Part shown: positions 17,519 through 25,950 of the stretch, piece after piece
Numbering within the stretch: the stretch's first letter is position 1
Layout of the letters: the number at the start of each line of letters is the position of its first letter
Notes under the pieces: generated by a model
The model's database searches: none
What the model was told of the DNA's origin: nothing
What the model saw: only the letters and a program-made list of their open reading frames with translations
Origin: Methylocystis sp. Sn-Cys
GTDB lineage: Bacteria; Pseudomonadota; Alphaproteobacteria; Rhizobiales; Beijerinckiaceae
Direction of reading: 5' to 3'
Length of the DNA stretch: 64,000 nucleotides
NCBI RefSeq assembly: GCF_016745395.1
Contig: NZ_JAERVJ010000001.1
Location: forward strand, 496,001-560,000
Position numbers and translations under genes: made by a program

Positions 17519-18316
17519 TCAGGCGGGCTTTTGCGCCTCGAACATGATCGCTTGCATCGGCATGCTGCGCCCGACAGCGCGGGTGAGGGCCTCCGCATAG
17601 GCCTGCATGACGGTTTCCGGCTCGACGCCGCCGCGCTCGCGGATTTCGTCGAAAACCGGACTGCCGAAGACGATGCCGTGCGCGAATGCGAGGGCGTCGA
17701 TGTCACGCGCCCGTTTCAGCACAGAGACAGAGATGTTTTCGAAGCCGCTGGCGAGGAGATTTTCCTTGATGGGGTCGATCGCCGCGCAGGAAACCGGCTC
17801 GCGCATCCATTGCGGCGGGTTCTCGGGGAAAAACCCTTTCAAGACCTCGAGGCAGAGGCTCGCCCAGGGATTATATTGCTCGGCGTCCCATACGCTGAGC
17901 GCATAATGGCCGTTCGGCCTGAGCGCGCGACAGGCTTCTCGCATCGCCTTTTGCTTTTCCGGAAAGAACATATAGCCGAACTGGCCGACAATGGCGTCGA
18001 AGCTCGCGTCCGGATAGGGAAGCGCGCAGGCGTCGACGGTCTCGAACCTCACCTGCTCGCCGTCGCCGATTTTGGAGCGGGCGATTGTGAGCATGTCCGC
18101 GCCAATGTCGGTCGCGGTCAGTTTCGCCGTCGAGGGAAGCCGGTCGCGCAGCGCGCGGGTCGCGACGCCGGAGCCCGCGGCGACCTCCAGAACGTCCTGC
18201 GGCTCCAACGCAGCGATGCGCCGCGCCGCTTCTTCGGCGTAAGGCAGAAAGAGGACAGAGCCGAGCCCGCGATCGTAGTTCTGCGGAATGTCCCCGTCGT
18301 AACCCTTTGCGCTCAT
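17519..18316 (-). CDS. Class I SAM-dependent methyltransferase
   Basis: 265 aa. SAM motif I is VLEVAAGSGVATRAL near residues 48-62, followed by TATDIGADML and ALPYPDASFDAIVGQFG (post-I and motif II), typical of the methyltransf_11/25 type. The ATG at 18316 has GGAGGAG about 8 bases upstream; the longer reading to 18406 lacks one. It sits at the left edge of the core region, and no operon partner is evident. The acceptor is unknown. Confidence 0.85.
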   Translation of the reverse strand: MSAKGYDGDIPQNYDRGLGSVLFLPYAEEAARRIAALEPQDVLEVAAGSGVATRALRDRLPSTAKLTATDIGADMLTIARSKIGDGEQVRFETVDACALPYPDASFDAIVGQFGYMFFPEKQKAMREACRALRPNGHYALSVWDAEQYNPWASLCLEVLKGFFPENPPQWMREPVSCAAIDPIKENLLASGFENISVSVLKRARDIDALAFAHGIVFGSPVFDEIRERGGVEPETVMQAYAEALTRAVGRSMPMQAIMFEAQKPA

Positions 18317-18492
18317 GCTTGGACTCCTCCGCCGGGCCGCGTTCGTCTCTCGAACGCTTGACCGTAACGGTGGGATAGGCTGAGCGCTCCCCCTGCGCAA
18401 GATCACTGTTTTTCAGCGGCTTTCGGCGCGCGGGTTTGTCCGACAGGGCGCGAGGCCGGTCAGCGCGTTGGCGAAGAGCAAAAGAGCCCTTC

Positions 18493-18723
18493 TTAGAGTT
18501 TCCCGCGCTCGGCTTTGCTGAAATTCGAAAGATCGCCCTCGGCCGCCGCGCGGCGGCGCCACGAGCGGGCGATGGCCGGATATTTGATTTCATTGCAGAT
18601 GCGCGACACCTGCTGCGTCAATTTGGCGGACCCACAGGCGGGACATTGCGGGGTGTCGGAAGCGCGCACCAGAAGCTCGAACTCGGCCTCGCAGTCGTTG
18701 CAGGCATAGGCGTAAAGGGGCAT
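18493..18723 (-). CDS. FmdB-family zinc-ribbon protein
   Basis: 76 aa. It opens MPLYAYACNDCEAEFE, the hallmark of the FmdB/CxxC regulatory family, with cysteine pairs C8/C11 and C27/C30 forming a zinc ribbon. The C-terminal part is basic. FmdB was named from a formamide/amidase operon, but most homologues are uncharacterised small zinc proteins. The ATG at 18723 is the family start. It is divergent from imuA with about 250 bases between. Confidence 0.85.
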   Translation of the reverse strand: MPLYAYACNDCEAEFELLVRASDTPQCPACGSAKLTQQVSRICNEIKYPAIARSWRRRAAAEGDLSNFSKAERGKL

Positions 18724-18913
18724 GTCGGTCCTCGCAGGGAATACATACGGGCGCAAGGCAAGCAAAACCTGTTCCTGACGCGAAAAGAGTAGAAAGCCCA
18801 ATGGGCTCTGGGATGGACGACGCGCCAATGTCGCTTTTCCGACAAACCATCGGGCGCACGGCTCCAATGGTCTGCCCCGATCTTAGAATCCGGCTTGACT
18901 CTTCCTCAGGTGA

Positions 18914-18928
18914 GAACAAATATCGAAC
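18914..18928 (+). promoter_or_regulatory. LexA (SOS) box
   Basis: GAAC-AAATATC-GAAC is a perfect match to the alphaproteobacterial LexA operator GAAC-N7-GAAC. It lies 43 bases before the imuA start. The spacing is right for a promoter operator, and imuAB is a classical SOS-induced locus in this class, so DNA-damage control is strongly implied. Confidence 0.85.
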
Positions 18929-18970
18929 ACGCGCCGAGGGCGCTCTCTCCAGATCAGGGCTTTTGGACCG

Positions 18971-19891
18971 ATGTCGCAGAGCGGCGTTTCGGAACGCATC
19001 CTCTTTTTGCGCCGCCGCATCGCCGCCATCGAGGCGCGGGATACAACGGCGGCGCGCGACTCCCCCCGTCATTGCGAGGAGCGTCAGCGACGAAGCAATC
19101 CAGAGCCCCATCGCGGCCCTGGATTGCTTCGCTGCGCTCCCAATGACGGCGATGATTTTCTGGAGCCGCTTTTCGCCGCCCGTCGCGGCGCCCTGAGCGA
19201 GATTTTCTCCGCCCGCCCGCCGGACGCGCCCGCTGCGGCGGCCTTCGCCCTCGCCATGGCGCTGCGGGCGCAGGCGGCGCGCGGCGGCGGCGCGCTCGTC
19301 TTCATTATCGAGGATATGAGCGCGCGCGAATTCGGCCTGCCTTACGGGCGGGGCCTCATGGCGGCGGGCGTCGATCTTTCCCGCGTCGCGCTCGTCAGGG
19401 TCCGCCGGCCGCGCGAGGCGCTCTGGGCCATGGAGGAGGCGTTGAAAAGCCCGGGCTGCGCGGCGGTCGTCACCGAGGCTTTTCTCGACGCCCGCCTCTA
19501 TGACCTCGCCGCTTCGCGCCGCCTGCTGCTCGCCGCAAGGCGCGGCGGCGCGTTGGGCGTTCTTGCGCCGCAGGGGACGCCGGCCGGACGCGTCTCCAGC
19601 GCCGCCGAATTGCGCGTCGAGATCGCCGCCAAATCTGCGCCGGTCCCTTCGTCCGCGCTCCCCGCGGCGCGCCCGCCGCTCTCTCCGCTGGCGCCCTTCC
19701 TGTGGCGGCTGCGGGTCCTCAAAGCTCGCGCCGGCCTTCTGGGCGCGCCGGGCGAGATCGACCCGGCGCAATGGCGCCACATCGCCTTCGATCCTGAAAG
19801 AGTAGCGTTTCGTCATGCGTTTCCTGAGCGTTTTCCTGCCGAGGCTCGCGACCGACCGCCTGTTGCGGCGCCGTCGCGGCGCCGCGCCTGA
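18971..19891 (+). CDS. imuA: ImuA-like SOS mutagenesis protein carrying a repeat-derived segment
   Basis: 306 aa. ImuA is a RecA/SulA-like partner of ImuB in translesion synthesis. The core is recognisable from RRGALSEIF onward (residues about 70-80) through FALAMALRA and ALVFIIEDMSAREFGLPYG. Residues about 32-60 are instead translated from a palindromic repeat (bases 19067-19148) reading PRHCEERQRRSNPE...GLLRCAPNDG. This occupies the place where homologues usually have a short segment with a glycine-rich motif before GALHE. The frame stays open, so a protein is made, but its function may be altered. It overlaps imuB by 77 bases. A LexA box stands 43 bases upstream. Confidence 0.8.
   Translation: MSQSGVSERILFLRRRIAAIEARDTTAARDSPRHCEERQRRSNPEPHRGPGLLRCAPNDGDDFLEPLFAARRGALSEIFSARPPDAPAAAAFALAMALRAQAARGGGALVFIIEDMSAREFGLPYGRGLMAAGVDLSRVALVRVRRPREALWAMEEALKSPGCAAVVTEAFLDARLYDLAASRRLLLAARRGGALGVLAPQGTPAGRVSSAAELRVEIAAKSAPVPSSALPAARPPLSPLAPFLWRLRVLKARAGLLGAPGEIDPAQWRHIAFDPERVAFRHAFPERFPAEARDRPPVAAPSRRRA
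19067..19148. repeat. Palindromic repeat inside the imuA frame
   Basis: Two arms, CGTCATTGCGAGGAGCG...GAAGCAATCC and its near-complement GGATTGCTTCGCTGCGCTCCCAATGACG, form a long hairpin of 82 bases. Arms of this kind are a common dispersed intergenic palindrome in Rhizobiales-type genomes. Here it lies within a coding sequence and keeps the frame. I saw no second copy of this type in the window. Confidence 0.8.
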
Positions 19892-21353
19892 GGCCTTCGC
19901 CCTCTACGCCCGCCTGAAGGGGGCGGAGCGCCTGACCGCCGTCGACGCGCGGGCGCAAAAGCGCGGCCTTGCGCCCGGCATGGCGGTCGCCGACGCCCGC
20001 GCGCGTTGCCCGGCGCTGGCGCTGGCCGAGGCCAATCCGAAAGCAGAGGCCGCGCTCGTTACGGGGCTCGCCGACTGGGGCCGCCGCTTCACCCCGCTCG
20101 CCGCGCCCGACCCGCCAGACGGCCTGCTGCTCGACGTGACCGGCGCCGCGCATATTTTCGGCGGCGAGGCGGCGCTTCTGGGCGACATCGAAAGCCGCCT
20201 GCGCGCTTTGGGCTTTACCGCCCGCGCCGCCATCGCGCCGGGCCCGGCCCTCGCCCGGGCGCTGGCGCGTTTTTCCGACACCCGCCTCGTCGCCGCGCAG
20301 GCGCGGCAGGAAGAGCTCGACCGCCTCGCTGCTTCTTTCCCGATCGACGCGCTGGGACTCGAAGCGGAGACCCTCGCCGGCATGCGCCGCGCCGGTCTGC
20401 GCGACATTGGCGATCTCCTCGAGCGGCCCCGCGCCCCGCTCGCCGCGCGCTTCGGCGCCCAGGCGCTGACGCGGCTCGACGCGCTCACCTGCCGCATCCG
20501 CGATCCCATCACGCCGCGCTTCGAGGCGCCGGCCTTCATCGCCGAGCGGCGCTTTCCCGACGGGCTGACCCGGCAGGAGGATCTCGCGGCGACGCTGACG
20601 CGCCTCGCCGGCGATCTCTGCCCCATGCTCGAACGCGCCGGCGTCGGCGCGCGGCGGCTGGAGGCGGTTTTCTATCGCGTCGACGGCGCGGTGAAACGCA
20701 TCGCGGCCGGAACCAGCCGGCCGCTGCGCGACCCCGCCCGCCTCGCCGCCCTTCTTGCCGAGCGCCTGTCGGCGGTCGCGGAGGAGGGGCTCGACACCGG
20801 CTATGGCTTCGACGTGCTGCAACTTGCGGCGACCGAGGTCGAGAGCGCGGCGGCCCCGCAGACGGCCTTCGTCGCCCCGCCGCGCGGCGGGGGAAGCGAC
20901 GAAGACCTCGGCGATCTTCTCGACCGGCTCGGCGCGCGGCTCGGCCTGCGCCGCGTGCTGCGGCTTCACCCGGAGGCCGCGCATCTGCCGGAATTCGCCG
21001 TGGCCGCCGTTCCGGCCGCCTTCGGGGCGCCTCCGCCCCACACTGAAAAATCCGCGGAAAGCGCGATGCGGCCGCTGCGGCTTTTCGAGCGCCCGGAACC
21101 GATCGAGGCCATCGCGCTGTTTCCCGACGGCCCGCCGCTCAAATTCCGCTGGCGGCGGGTTCTGCGGGAAATCGTCGCCTTCGAGGGGCCGGAGCGCATC
21201 GCCGCGCCCTGGTGGGGCGATGCGCCGCAGCAATTTACCCGGGATTATTTCCACGCACAGGATAAAAACGGCCAATTGTTCTGGCTCTTCCGCGAGGGGC
21301 TTTACGGGCGGGAAACCGACGATCCCCGCTGGTTCGTGCATGGCCTGTCTTGA
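19815..21353 (+). CDS. imuB: ImuB, Y-family DNA polymerase-like protein
   Basis: 512 aa, typical. The N-terminal Y-family fold is seen from MRFLSVFLPRLATDRL, with the palm motif region LLLDVTGAAHIFGGE near 98-112 and a long C-terminal region ending in KNGQLFWLFREGLYG, diagnostic of ImuB. As in other ImuB proteins, the N-terminal acidic catalytic site of true polymerases is not evident, so it probably acts as an adaptor linking the sliding clamp, ImuA and DnaE2. It is translated from within the end of imuA. dnaE2 (imuC) does not follow; the next gene is a membrane protein. Confidence 0.9.
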   Translation: MRFLSVFLPRLATDRLLRRRRGAAPEAFALYARLKGAERLTAVDARAQKRGLAPGMAVADARARCPALALAEANPKAEAALVTGLADWGRRFTPLAAPDPPDGLLLDVTGAAHIFGGEAALLGDIESRLRALGFTARAAIAPGPALARALARFSDTRLVAAQARQEELDRLAASFPIDALGLEAETLAGMRRAGLRDIGDLLERPRAPLAARFGAQALTRLDALTCRIRDPITPRFEAPAFIAERRFPDGLTRQEDLAATLTRLAGDLCPMLERAGVGARRLEAVFYRVDGAVKRIAAGTSRPLRDPARLAALLAERLSAVAEEGLDTGYGFDVLQLAATEVESAAAPQTAFVAPPRGGGSDEDLGDLLDRLGARLGLRRVLRLHPEAAHLPEFAVAAVPAAFGAPPPHTEKSAESAMRPLRLFERPEPIEAIALFPDGPPLKFRWRRVLREIVAFEGPERIAAPWWGDAPQQFTRDYFHAQDKNGQLFWLFREGLYGRETDDPRWFVHGLS

Positions 21354-21475
21354 CTCGACCGGCGCGGGCGCCAAGCTAAAAGGCGGTTGTCCGTCATTCT
21401 GACGTCATCTTTTCAGGACGAAGTCTTTGGCCGGCGCTCGCCTGCGAAACCGGCCCCACGTCCAACGAGCGGTAG

Positions 21476-22537
21476 ATGCAACAAGACGAGGACCTCGCCA
21501 TATCGTCTCACTCCGGCCTGCCGGCCGTCATCCGGCGCAAGAGCTTTTTCGAGTCGCTGCAGGAGCGCCTTCCCCATGGGGCGAGCCATCTTTTCGGCGT
21601 CCTCGCCAGCCTCGCGCTCTTCGGGATCGCCGCTTATATCCTCGCCAACACCCTGTCGCATGTCCGCTTCGCGGACGTCGCCGAGGCGCTGACGGCGACG
21701 AGCGGCGGTCAGATTTTCGCCGCGCTTTTCTTCACAATCCTCTCTTATGTCGCGCTCACCGGCTATGACGTCTCGGCGCTTCGCCAGATCCGCCATTATT
21801 CGCCCTATCGGGTGACGGCGCTCGCCTCCTTTGCGAGCTACGCCATCTCCTTCAATCTCGGCTTTCCGATCGTCACCGGAGCGGCCGTGCGCTATTGGAT
21901 CTACTCGCGCATCGGAATGAGCGCACTGCAGGTCGCCAATCTCACGGTCATCACCGGCGTCACCTTCTGGCTCGGCATGACGGCGGTCGTCGGCTTCACG
22001 CTGGTGAAGGCGGCCGGCTCCCTCGCGGCGCTCGATGGCCTGCCCACCCCGCTGCACACCGCAATCGGCGTCGTCATCCTGGCGATGGTCGCCGGCTATG
22101 GCGCCTGGGTGGCGCTCGAGCCGCGGCGCATCCGCCTGCGCGGCCATGTGCTTGAAATGCCGGGCGTGGGATCGACCGTCGAGCAGCTCGCCGTCGGCGT
22201 CGCCGATCTGTGCGCCGCCTCGGCCGTGCTGTACATGCTGCTGCCGGCAGGCGTCGACCTCGATTATACGGCTTTCCTCGCCGTCTATGTCCTCGCCTGC
22301 ATTCTCGGCGTCGTCAGCCATGCGCCGGGCGGCATCGGCGTCTTCGAGGCCACGATGTTGCATGCGCTGCCGGGCGCATCGCAGGAGAGCGTTCTCGCCT
22401 CGCTGCTGCTTTTCCGCGTCGTCTATTATTTCCTGCCCTTCATCGTCGCGCTCGCCACGCTCGGCGCCGACGAGGGCGCGCGCCGCTGGGGCGCATTGCG
22501 CGACGCCGTTGCGCGCATCATCGAAGAACGGACCTGA
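21476..22537 (+). CDS. UPF0104/LPG-synthase-like integral membrane protein
   Basis: 353 aa with about 8-9 hydrophobic helices. Motifs of the lysylphosphatidylglycerol synthetase transmembrane family (PF03706) are visible: GYDVSALRQIR, ISFNLGFPIVTGAAVRYWIY, and SHAPGGIGVFEATMLHALPG. It lacks the cytosolic aminoacyl-transferase domain of MprF, so it is only the flippase-like part, with unknown substrate (probably a lipid). It is followed after 24 bases by phoR in the same direction and may be co-transcribed with the phosphate regulon. Confidence 0.82.
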   Translation: MQQDEDLAISSHSGLPAVIRRKSFFESLQERLPHGASHLFGVLASLALFGIAAYILANTLSHVRFADVAEALTATSGGQIFAALFFTILSYVALTGYDVSALRQIRHYSPYRVTALASFASYAISFNLGFPIVTGAAVRYWIYSRIGMSALQVANLTVITGVTFWLGMTAVVGFTLVKAAGSLAALDGLPTPLHTAIGVVILAMVAGYGAWVALEPRRIRLRGHVLEMPGVGSTVEQLAVGVADLCAASAVLYMLLPAGVDLDYTAFLAVYVLACILGVVSHAPGGIGVFEATMLHALPGASQESVLASLLLFRVVYYFLPFIVALATLGADEGARRWGALRDAVARIIEERT

Positions 22538-22561
22538 CGTTCAGCCGGAAGCGATTTTCAC

Positions 22562-23623
22562 ATGGCGCACCTCAAATGGCCCGCCGAGGATATGCTCGGC
22601 CCCGTGATCGACGCGCTGGCGGAGCCCGTCTTCGTCATCGACGCGGAGACTCACGCGCTCGCTTTCAATGCGGCGGCCCGCGTCCTTGCGCCGACATTGC
22701 GCATCGGCGAACCTTTGTCGCGCAGCCTGCGCTCGCCGGACATGCTCGACGCCGCCATGCGCGTGCTCGCCGGCGGAAACGCCGAGAAGGCCTCATGGGT
22801 GGAGCGTCTTCCTCTCGAGCGCTGGTTCGAGGCGCATATCGCGCCCATTCGCTTCCCCGGCTACGCGACCGCCGCCATGATCAGCATGCGCGACTTGACG
22901 GAAGCGCATCGCGTCGAACGCATGCGCGTCGATTTCGTCGCCAACGCCAGCCATGAATTGCGCACGCCGCTCGCCTCGCTTCTCGGTTTTGTCGAGACGC
23001 TTCAGGGTCCGGCGAAAAACGATCCGGCGGCGCGCGACAAATTCCTGAGCATCATGCGCGAGCAGGCGCAACGCATGGCGCGCCTCGTCGACGATCTGCT
23101 GTCGCTCTCGCGCATCGAGCAGCATATGCATGTGCGGCCGGCCGAAGCGGTCGATCTCACTATGCTCGTCGCGCATATCGTCGACACGCTGACGCCGATG
23201 GCGGAAGAAAACAACATTCCGCTGGCGCTCGACCTCGAGCCTAATGTCATCGTCCCCGGCGACCGCGACGAGCTCGCGCGGATCGCCGAGAACCTCATCG
23301 AGAACGCGCTGAAATACGGCCAAAGCGAAAACGGGCCGGAGCCGGTCGAAATTTCGCTGGCCCGCAAAGGCGCGACCGCCGTCTTCTCGGTGCGCGATCA
23401 TGGCCCCGGCGTGGCGCAGGAGCATATTCCGCGCTTGACCGAACGCTTCTACCGGGTCGACGCCGGCAAGAGCCGCGCGAAAGGCGGCACCGGGCTTGGC
23501 CTCGCGATCGTCAAACATATTGTGCTGCGCCATCGCGGACGGCTCGGCATAGAGTCCGCTTTGGGCGAGGGGTCGCTCTTCCGTGTGACGCTTCCGGCAA
23601 TCGACCAAGCTCAAGGAAAGTGA
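22562..23623 (+). CDS. phoR: Phosphate regulon sensor histidine kinase
   Basis: 353 aa. A PAS-like domain occupies about 10-110 and the phospho-acceptor box FVANASHELRTPL about 124-136. The catalytic domain shows the N box (NLIENALKYG), G1 (DHGPGV) and G2 (GGTGLGLAIVKH). It phosphorylates PhoB when phosphate is scarce, under control of PstSCAB and PhoU. No membrane segment is present: the protein starts directly at the PAS domain, and a stop codon in frame (the end of the preceding gene) excludes a longer version. Most PhoR proteins carry N-terminal helices, so this one is predicted cytosolic or held by partners. Confidence 0.9.
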   Translation: MAHLKWPAEDMLGPVIDALAEPVFVIDAETHALAFNAAARVLAPTLRIGEPLSRSLRSPDMLDAAMRVLAGGNAEKASWVERLPLERWFEAHIAPIRFPGYATAAMISMRDLTEAHRVERMRVDFVANASHELRTPLASLLGFVETLQGPAKNDPAARDKFLSIMREQAQRMARLVDDLLSLSRIEQHMHVRPAEAVDLTMLVAHIVDTLTPMAEENNIPLALDLEPNVIVPGDRDELARIAENLIENALKYGQSENGPEPVEISLARKGATAVFSVRDHGPGVAQEHIPRLTERFYRVDAGKSRAKGGTGLGLAIVKHIVLRHRGRLGIESALGEGSLFRVTLPAIDQAQGK

Positions 23624-23652
23624 CTAAAATGCTGTTTTTATATGAAATTCTT

Positions 23653-23686
23653 ATGTCATCGTACTGTAATAAAACTATCACAAAAC
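23653..23686 (+). promoter_or_regulatory. Pho box (PhoB binding site) upstream of pstS
   Basis: Three consecutive 11-base units (TGTCATCGTAC, TGTAATAAAAC, TATCACAAAAC) give the direct-repeat pattern of PhoB sites (CTGTCAT-N4-CTGTCAC type). The array lies about 90-120 bases before the pstS start, as expected for PhoB activation. Its low GC stands out from the flanks. Confidence 0.8.
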
Positions 23687-23772
23687 TCTCTTGCCTGGCC
23701 GCTAAAGGACTAGGGCGTGACAGGCGCTCCGCGCCTCTCGTGTAATATTCTCGAGCTGAAAGCGATCATCGA

Positions 23773-24816
23773 ATGATCTCCAACTTCTTCAAGCGCGCGG
23801 CCGTCGCGACGATGGCGTTCGCGACCATGGCCGGCGCGGCGTTCGCGCTGGATATCTCCGGCGCAGGCGCGACCTTCCCTTATCCGATCTACGCCAAATG
23901 GGCGGAGACCTATAAGAAAGAGACCGGCAACGGCCTCAACTATCAGTCGATCGGCTCCGGCGGCGGCATCAAGCAGATCAAGGCCCGCACCGTGACCTTC
24001 GGCGCCTCCGACCAGCCGCTGAAGCCGGAAGACCTCGACGCGGCCAATCTCATCCAGTGGCCCCAGGTCATCGGCGGCATCGTGCCGGTCGTCAATCTCG
24101 ACGGCGTCGTCCCGGGCGAGCTCGTCCTCGACGGCGCGACCATCGCGAAAATCTATCTCGGCCAGATCACGAGCTGGGATGACGCCGCGATCAAGAAGCT
24201 CAATCCGAAGGCCAAGCTCGCCTCGGCCCCGATCGTCGTCGTCCATCGTTCGGACGGATCGGGCACGACCTTCAACTTCACCAACTATCTCTCCAAGGTC
24301 TCAGAGGACTGGAAGTCCAAGGTCGGCGAGAATTCAGCGGTCGAGTGGCCCACGGGCATCGGCGCCAAGGGCAATGAAGGCGTGGCCAACAACGTCGCCA
24401 ACACCAAGGGCGCGATCGGCTATGTGGAATATGCCTACGCCAAGCAGAACAAGCTGACCCACACCAAATTGATCAACGCCGCCGGCAAGGTCGTCGCGCC
24501 TGGCGTCGAGAGCTTCCAGGCCGCCGCCGCCAGCGCGGATTGGGCGAAATCCCCGGGCTTCTTCCAGATCATCACCAATGAGCCGGGCGCCAAGTCCTGG
24601 CCGATCTCGGCTGCGACCTTCATCCTCCTCCCGAAGGACTCCAAGGACGAGGCTGCGGCTTCGGAAGCCCTGAAATTCTTCGGCTGGGCCTTCGCCAATG
24701 GCGCCAGGGCCGCCGAGGAGCTGGACTATATCCCGATGCCGAAGCCGGTCGTCGAGTTGATCAAGAAGAGCTGGGCGAATGTGAAGGGCGCGGACGGCAA
24801 GCCGCTCGCGCACTGA
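23773..24816 (+). CDS. pstS: Phosphate ABC transporter substrate-binding protein
   Basis: 347 aa with a signal peptide (about 1-25, ending AGAAFA). The mature start is [22 protein letters not shown], the classical PstS opening. Phosphate-contact segments are intact ([29 protein letters not shown]). It binds phosphate in the periplasm and delivers it to PstCA. It is preceded by a Pho box and followed by a strong hairpin before pstC. Confidence 0.96.
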   Translation: MISNFFKRAAVATMAFATMAGAAFALDISGAGATFPYPIYAKWAETYKKETGNGLNYQSIGSGGGIKQIKARTVTFGASDQPLKPEDLDAANLIQWPQVIGGIVPVVNLDGVVPGELVLDGATIAKIYLGQITSWDDAAIKKLNPKAKLASAPIVVVHRSDGSGTTFNFTNYLSKVSEDWKSKVGENSAVEWPTGIGAKGNEGVANNVANTKGAIGYVEYAYAKQNKLTHTKLINAAGKVVAPGVESFQAAAASADWAKSPGFFQIITNEPGAKSWPISAATFILLPKDSKDEAAASEALKFFGWAFANGARAAEELDYIPMPKPVVELIKKSWANVKGADGKPLAH

Positions 24817-24861
24817 GCCGCGCATCAACGGCGGCTCAATGAGGAGCCGCCAGCGACCATG

Positions 24862-24887
24862 GACGCCGGTTCGAGAGAACCGGCGTC
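24862..24887 (+). terminator. Hairpin between pstS and pstC
   Basis: GACGCCGGTTC-GAGA-GAACCGGCGTC is a perfect 11-base-pair stem with a four-base loop and no U-run. It ends immediately before the pstC ribosome site (AGGAG). This looks like an mRNA-stabilising or partial-termination element that keeps PstS above the membrane components. Confidence 0.75.
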
Positions 24888-24898
24888 AGGAGTAACCG

Positions 24899-25936
24899 AT
24901 GACGACGAGCGAACCCACCCAACGTGGATCGAATGGAGCGGGCAATATGTCGGAGCTAGCAATGGAGAGCGCTGCGCCGCGTCCAGCGGTCGTCGACCGC
25001 ACAAAGGCGCTTTCGAGCATTGCGTTGCTCGACTGGATTTTTTTCCAGGTGACGCGCGCCGCCGCGGTTATCGTGCTCATCATCCTCGGCGGGGTCATCG
25101 TCTCGCTCGTTCACGGCTCTCTGCCGGCGATCAGGGCCTTCGGCCCGGGTTTCCTGCTCTCGCAGGCGTGGAACCCCGTCACCGATAATTTCGGCGCCTT
25201 GCCGGCGATCTTCGGCACGATCGTAACCTCGGTCATCGCCATGCTCATCGCCGTGCCCGTCGGCATCGGCATCGCAACCTTCCTCACCGAGCTCTGCCCC
25301 CATGCGCTGCGCCGTCCGATCGGCGTCGCCATCGAGCTTCTGGCCGGCATCCCCTCGATCATCTACGGCATCTGGGGCCTCTTCGTCTTCGCGCCTTTCG
25401 TGCAGACCCATGTGCAGCCCGGCCTGATCTCGCTCTTTGGCGACGTGCCCGTGCTGTCCTCGATCTTCGCCGGCCCGCCCTATGGCATCGGCATGCTGAC
25501 CGCCGGCTTCATTCTTGCCATCATGGTGCTGCCCTTCATCGCCTCCATCTCTCGCGACGTCTTCGAAACCGTGCCGCCGGTCCTCAAGGAAGCGGCGATC
25601 GGCGTCGGCTGCACGACATGGGAATTGATGCGCTATGTGGTTCTGCCCTACACGCGCGTCGGCGTCATCGGCGGCGTCATGCTGGGCCTCGGCCGCGCGC
25701 TCGGCGAAACGATGGCGGTCACCTTCGTCATCGGCAACGCCCATAAAATCTCGCCGTCGCTGCTTGCGCCGGGAACCACCATCTCCGCGACCATCGCCAA
25801 TGAATTCACCGAGGCCGTCGGCGACATTTACACGTCCGCGCTCATCGAACTCGGCCTGATCCTCTTCGTCATCACCTTCATCGTTCTGGCGATCGCGCGT
25901 TACATGCTGATGCGCATCGAGCGGAAGTCGGCTTAA
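24899..25936 (+). CDS. pstC: Phosphate ABC transporter permease PstC
   Basis: 345 aa, about six membrane helices after a 45-residue cytoplasmic lead. Typical motifs: [35 protein letters not shown], and the coupling loop [20 protein letters not shown]. It forms the phosphate channel with PstA. The ATG at 24899 has AGGAG seven bases upstream; an internal ATG at 24947 is a second option. Confidence 0.95.
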   Translation: MTTSEPTQRGSNGAGNMSELAMESAAPRPAVVDRTKALSSIALLDWIFFQVTRAAAVIVLIILGGVIVSLVHGSLPAIRAFGPGFLLSQAWNPVTDNFGALPAIFGTIVTSVIAMLIAVPVGIGIATFLTELCPHALRRPIGVAIELLAGIPSIIYGIWGLFVFAPFVQTHVQPGLISLFGDVPVLSSIFAGPPYGIGMLTAGFILAIMVLPFIASISRDVFETVPPVLKEAAIGVGCTTWELMRYVVLPYTRVGVIGGVMLGLGRALGETMAVTFVIGNAHKISPSLLAPGTTISATIANEFTEAVGDIYTSALIELGLILFVITFIVLAIARYMLMRIERKSA

Positions 25937-25950
25937 GGAGCCCCGCGCCC

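Noticed and set aside
17276-18361. 361-codon plus-strand frame at the island edge
   Set aside because: It overlaps the methyltransferase gene on the other strand, which has SAM motifs and a ribosome site; the plus frame has neither.
19719-21374. 551-codon open frame on the minus strand
   Set aside because: It lies exactly opposite imuB, has the arginine-rich, low-complexity composition of an antisense frame in high-GC DNA, and no family features.
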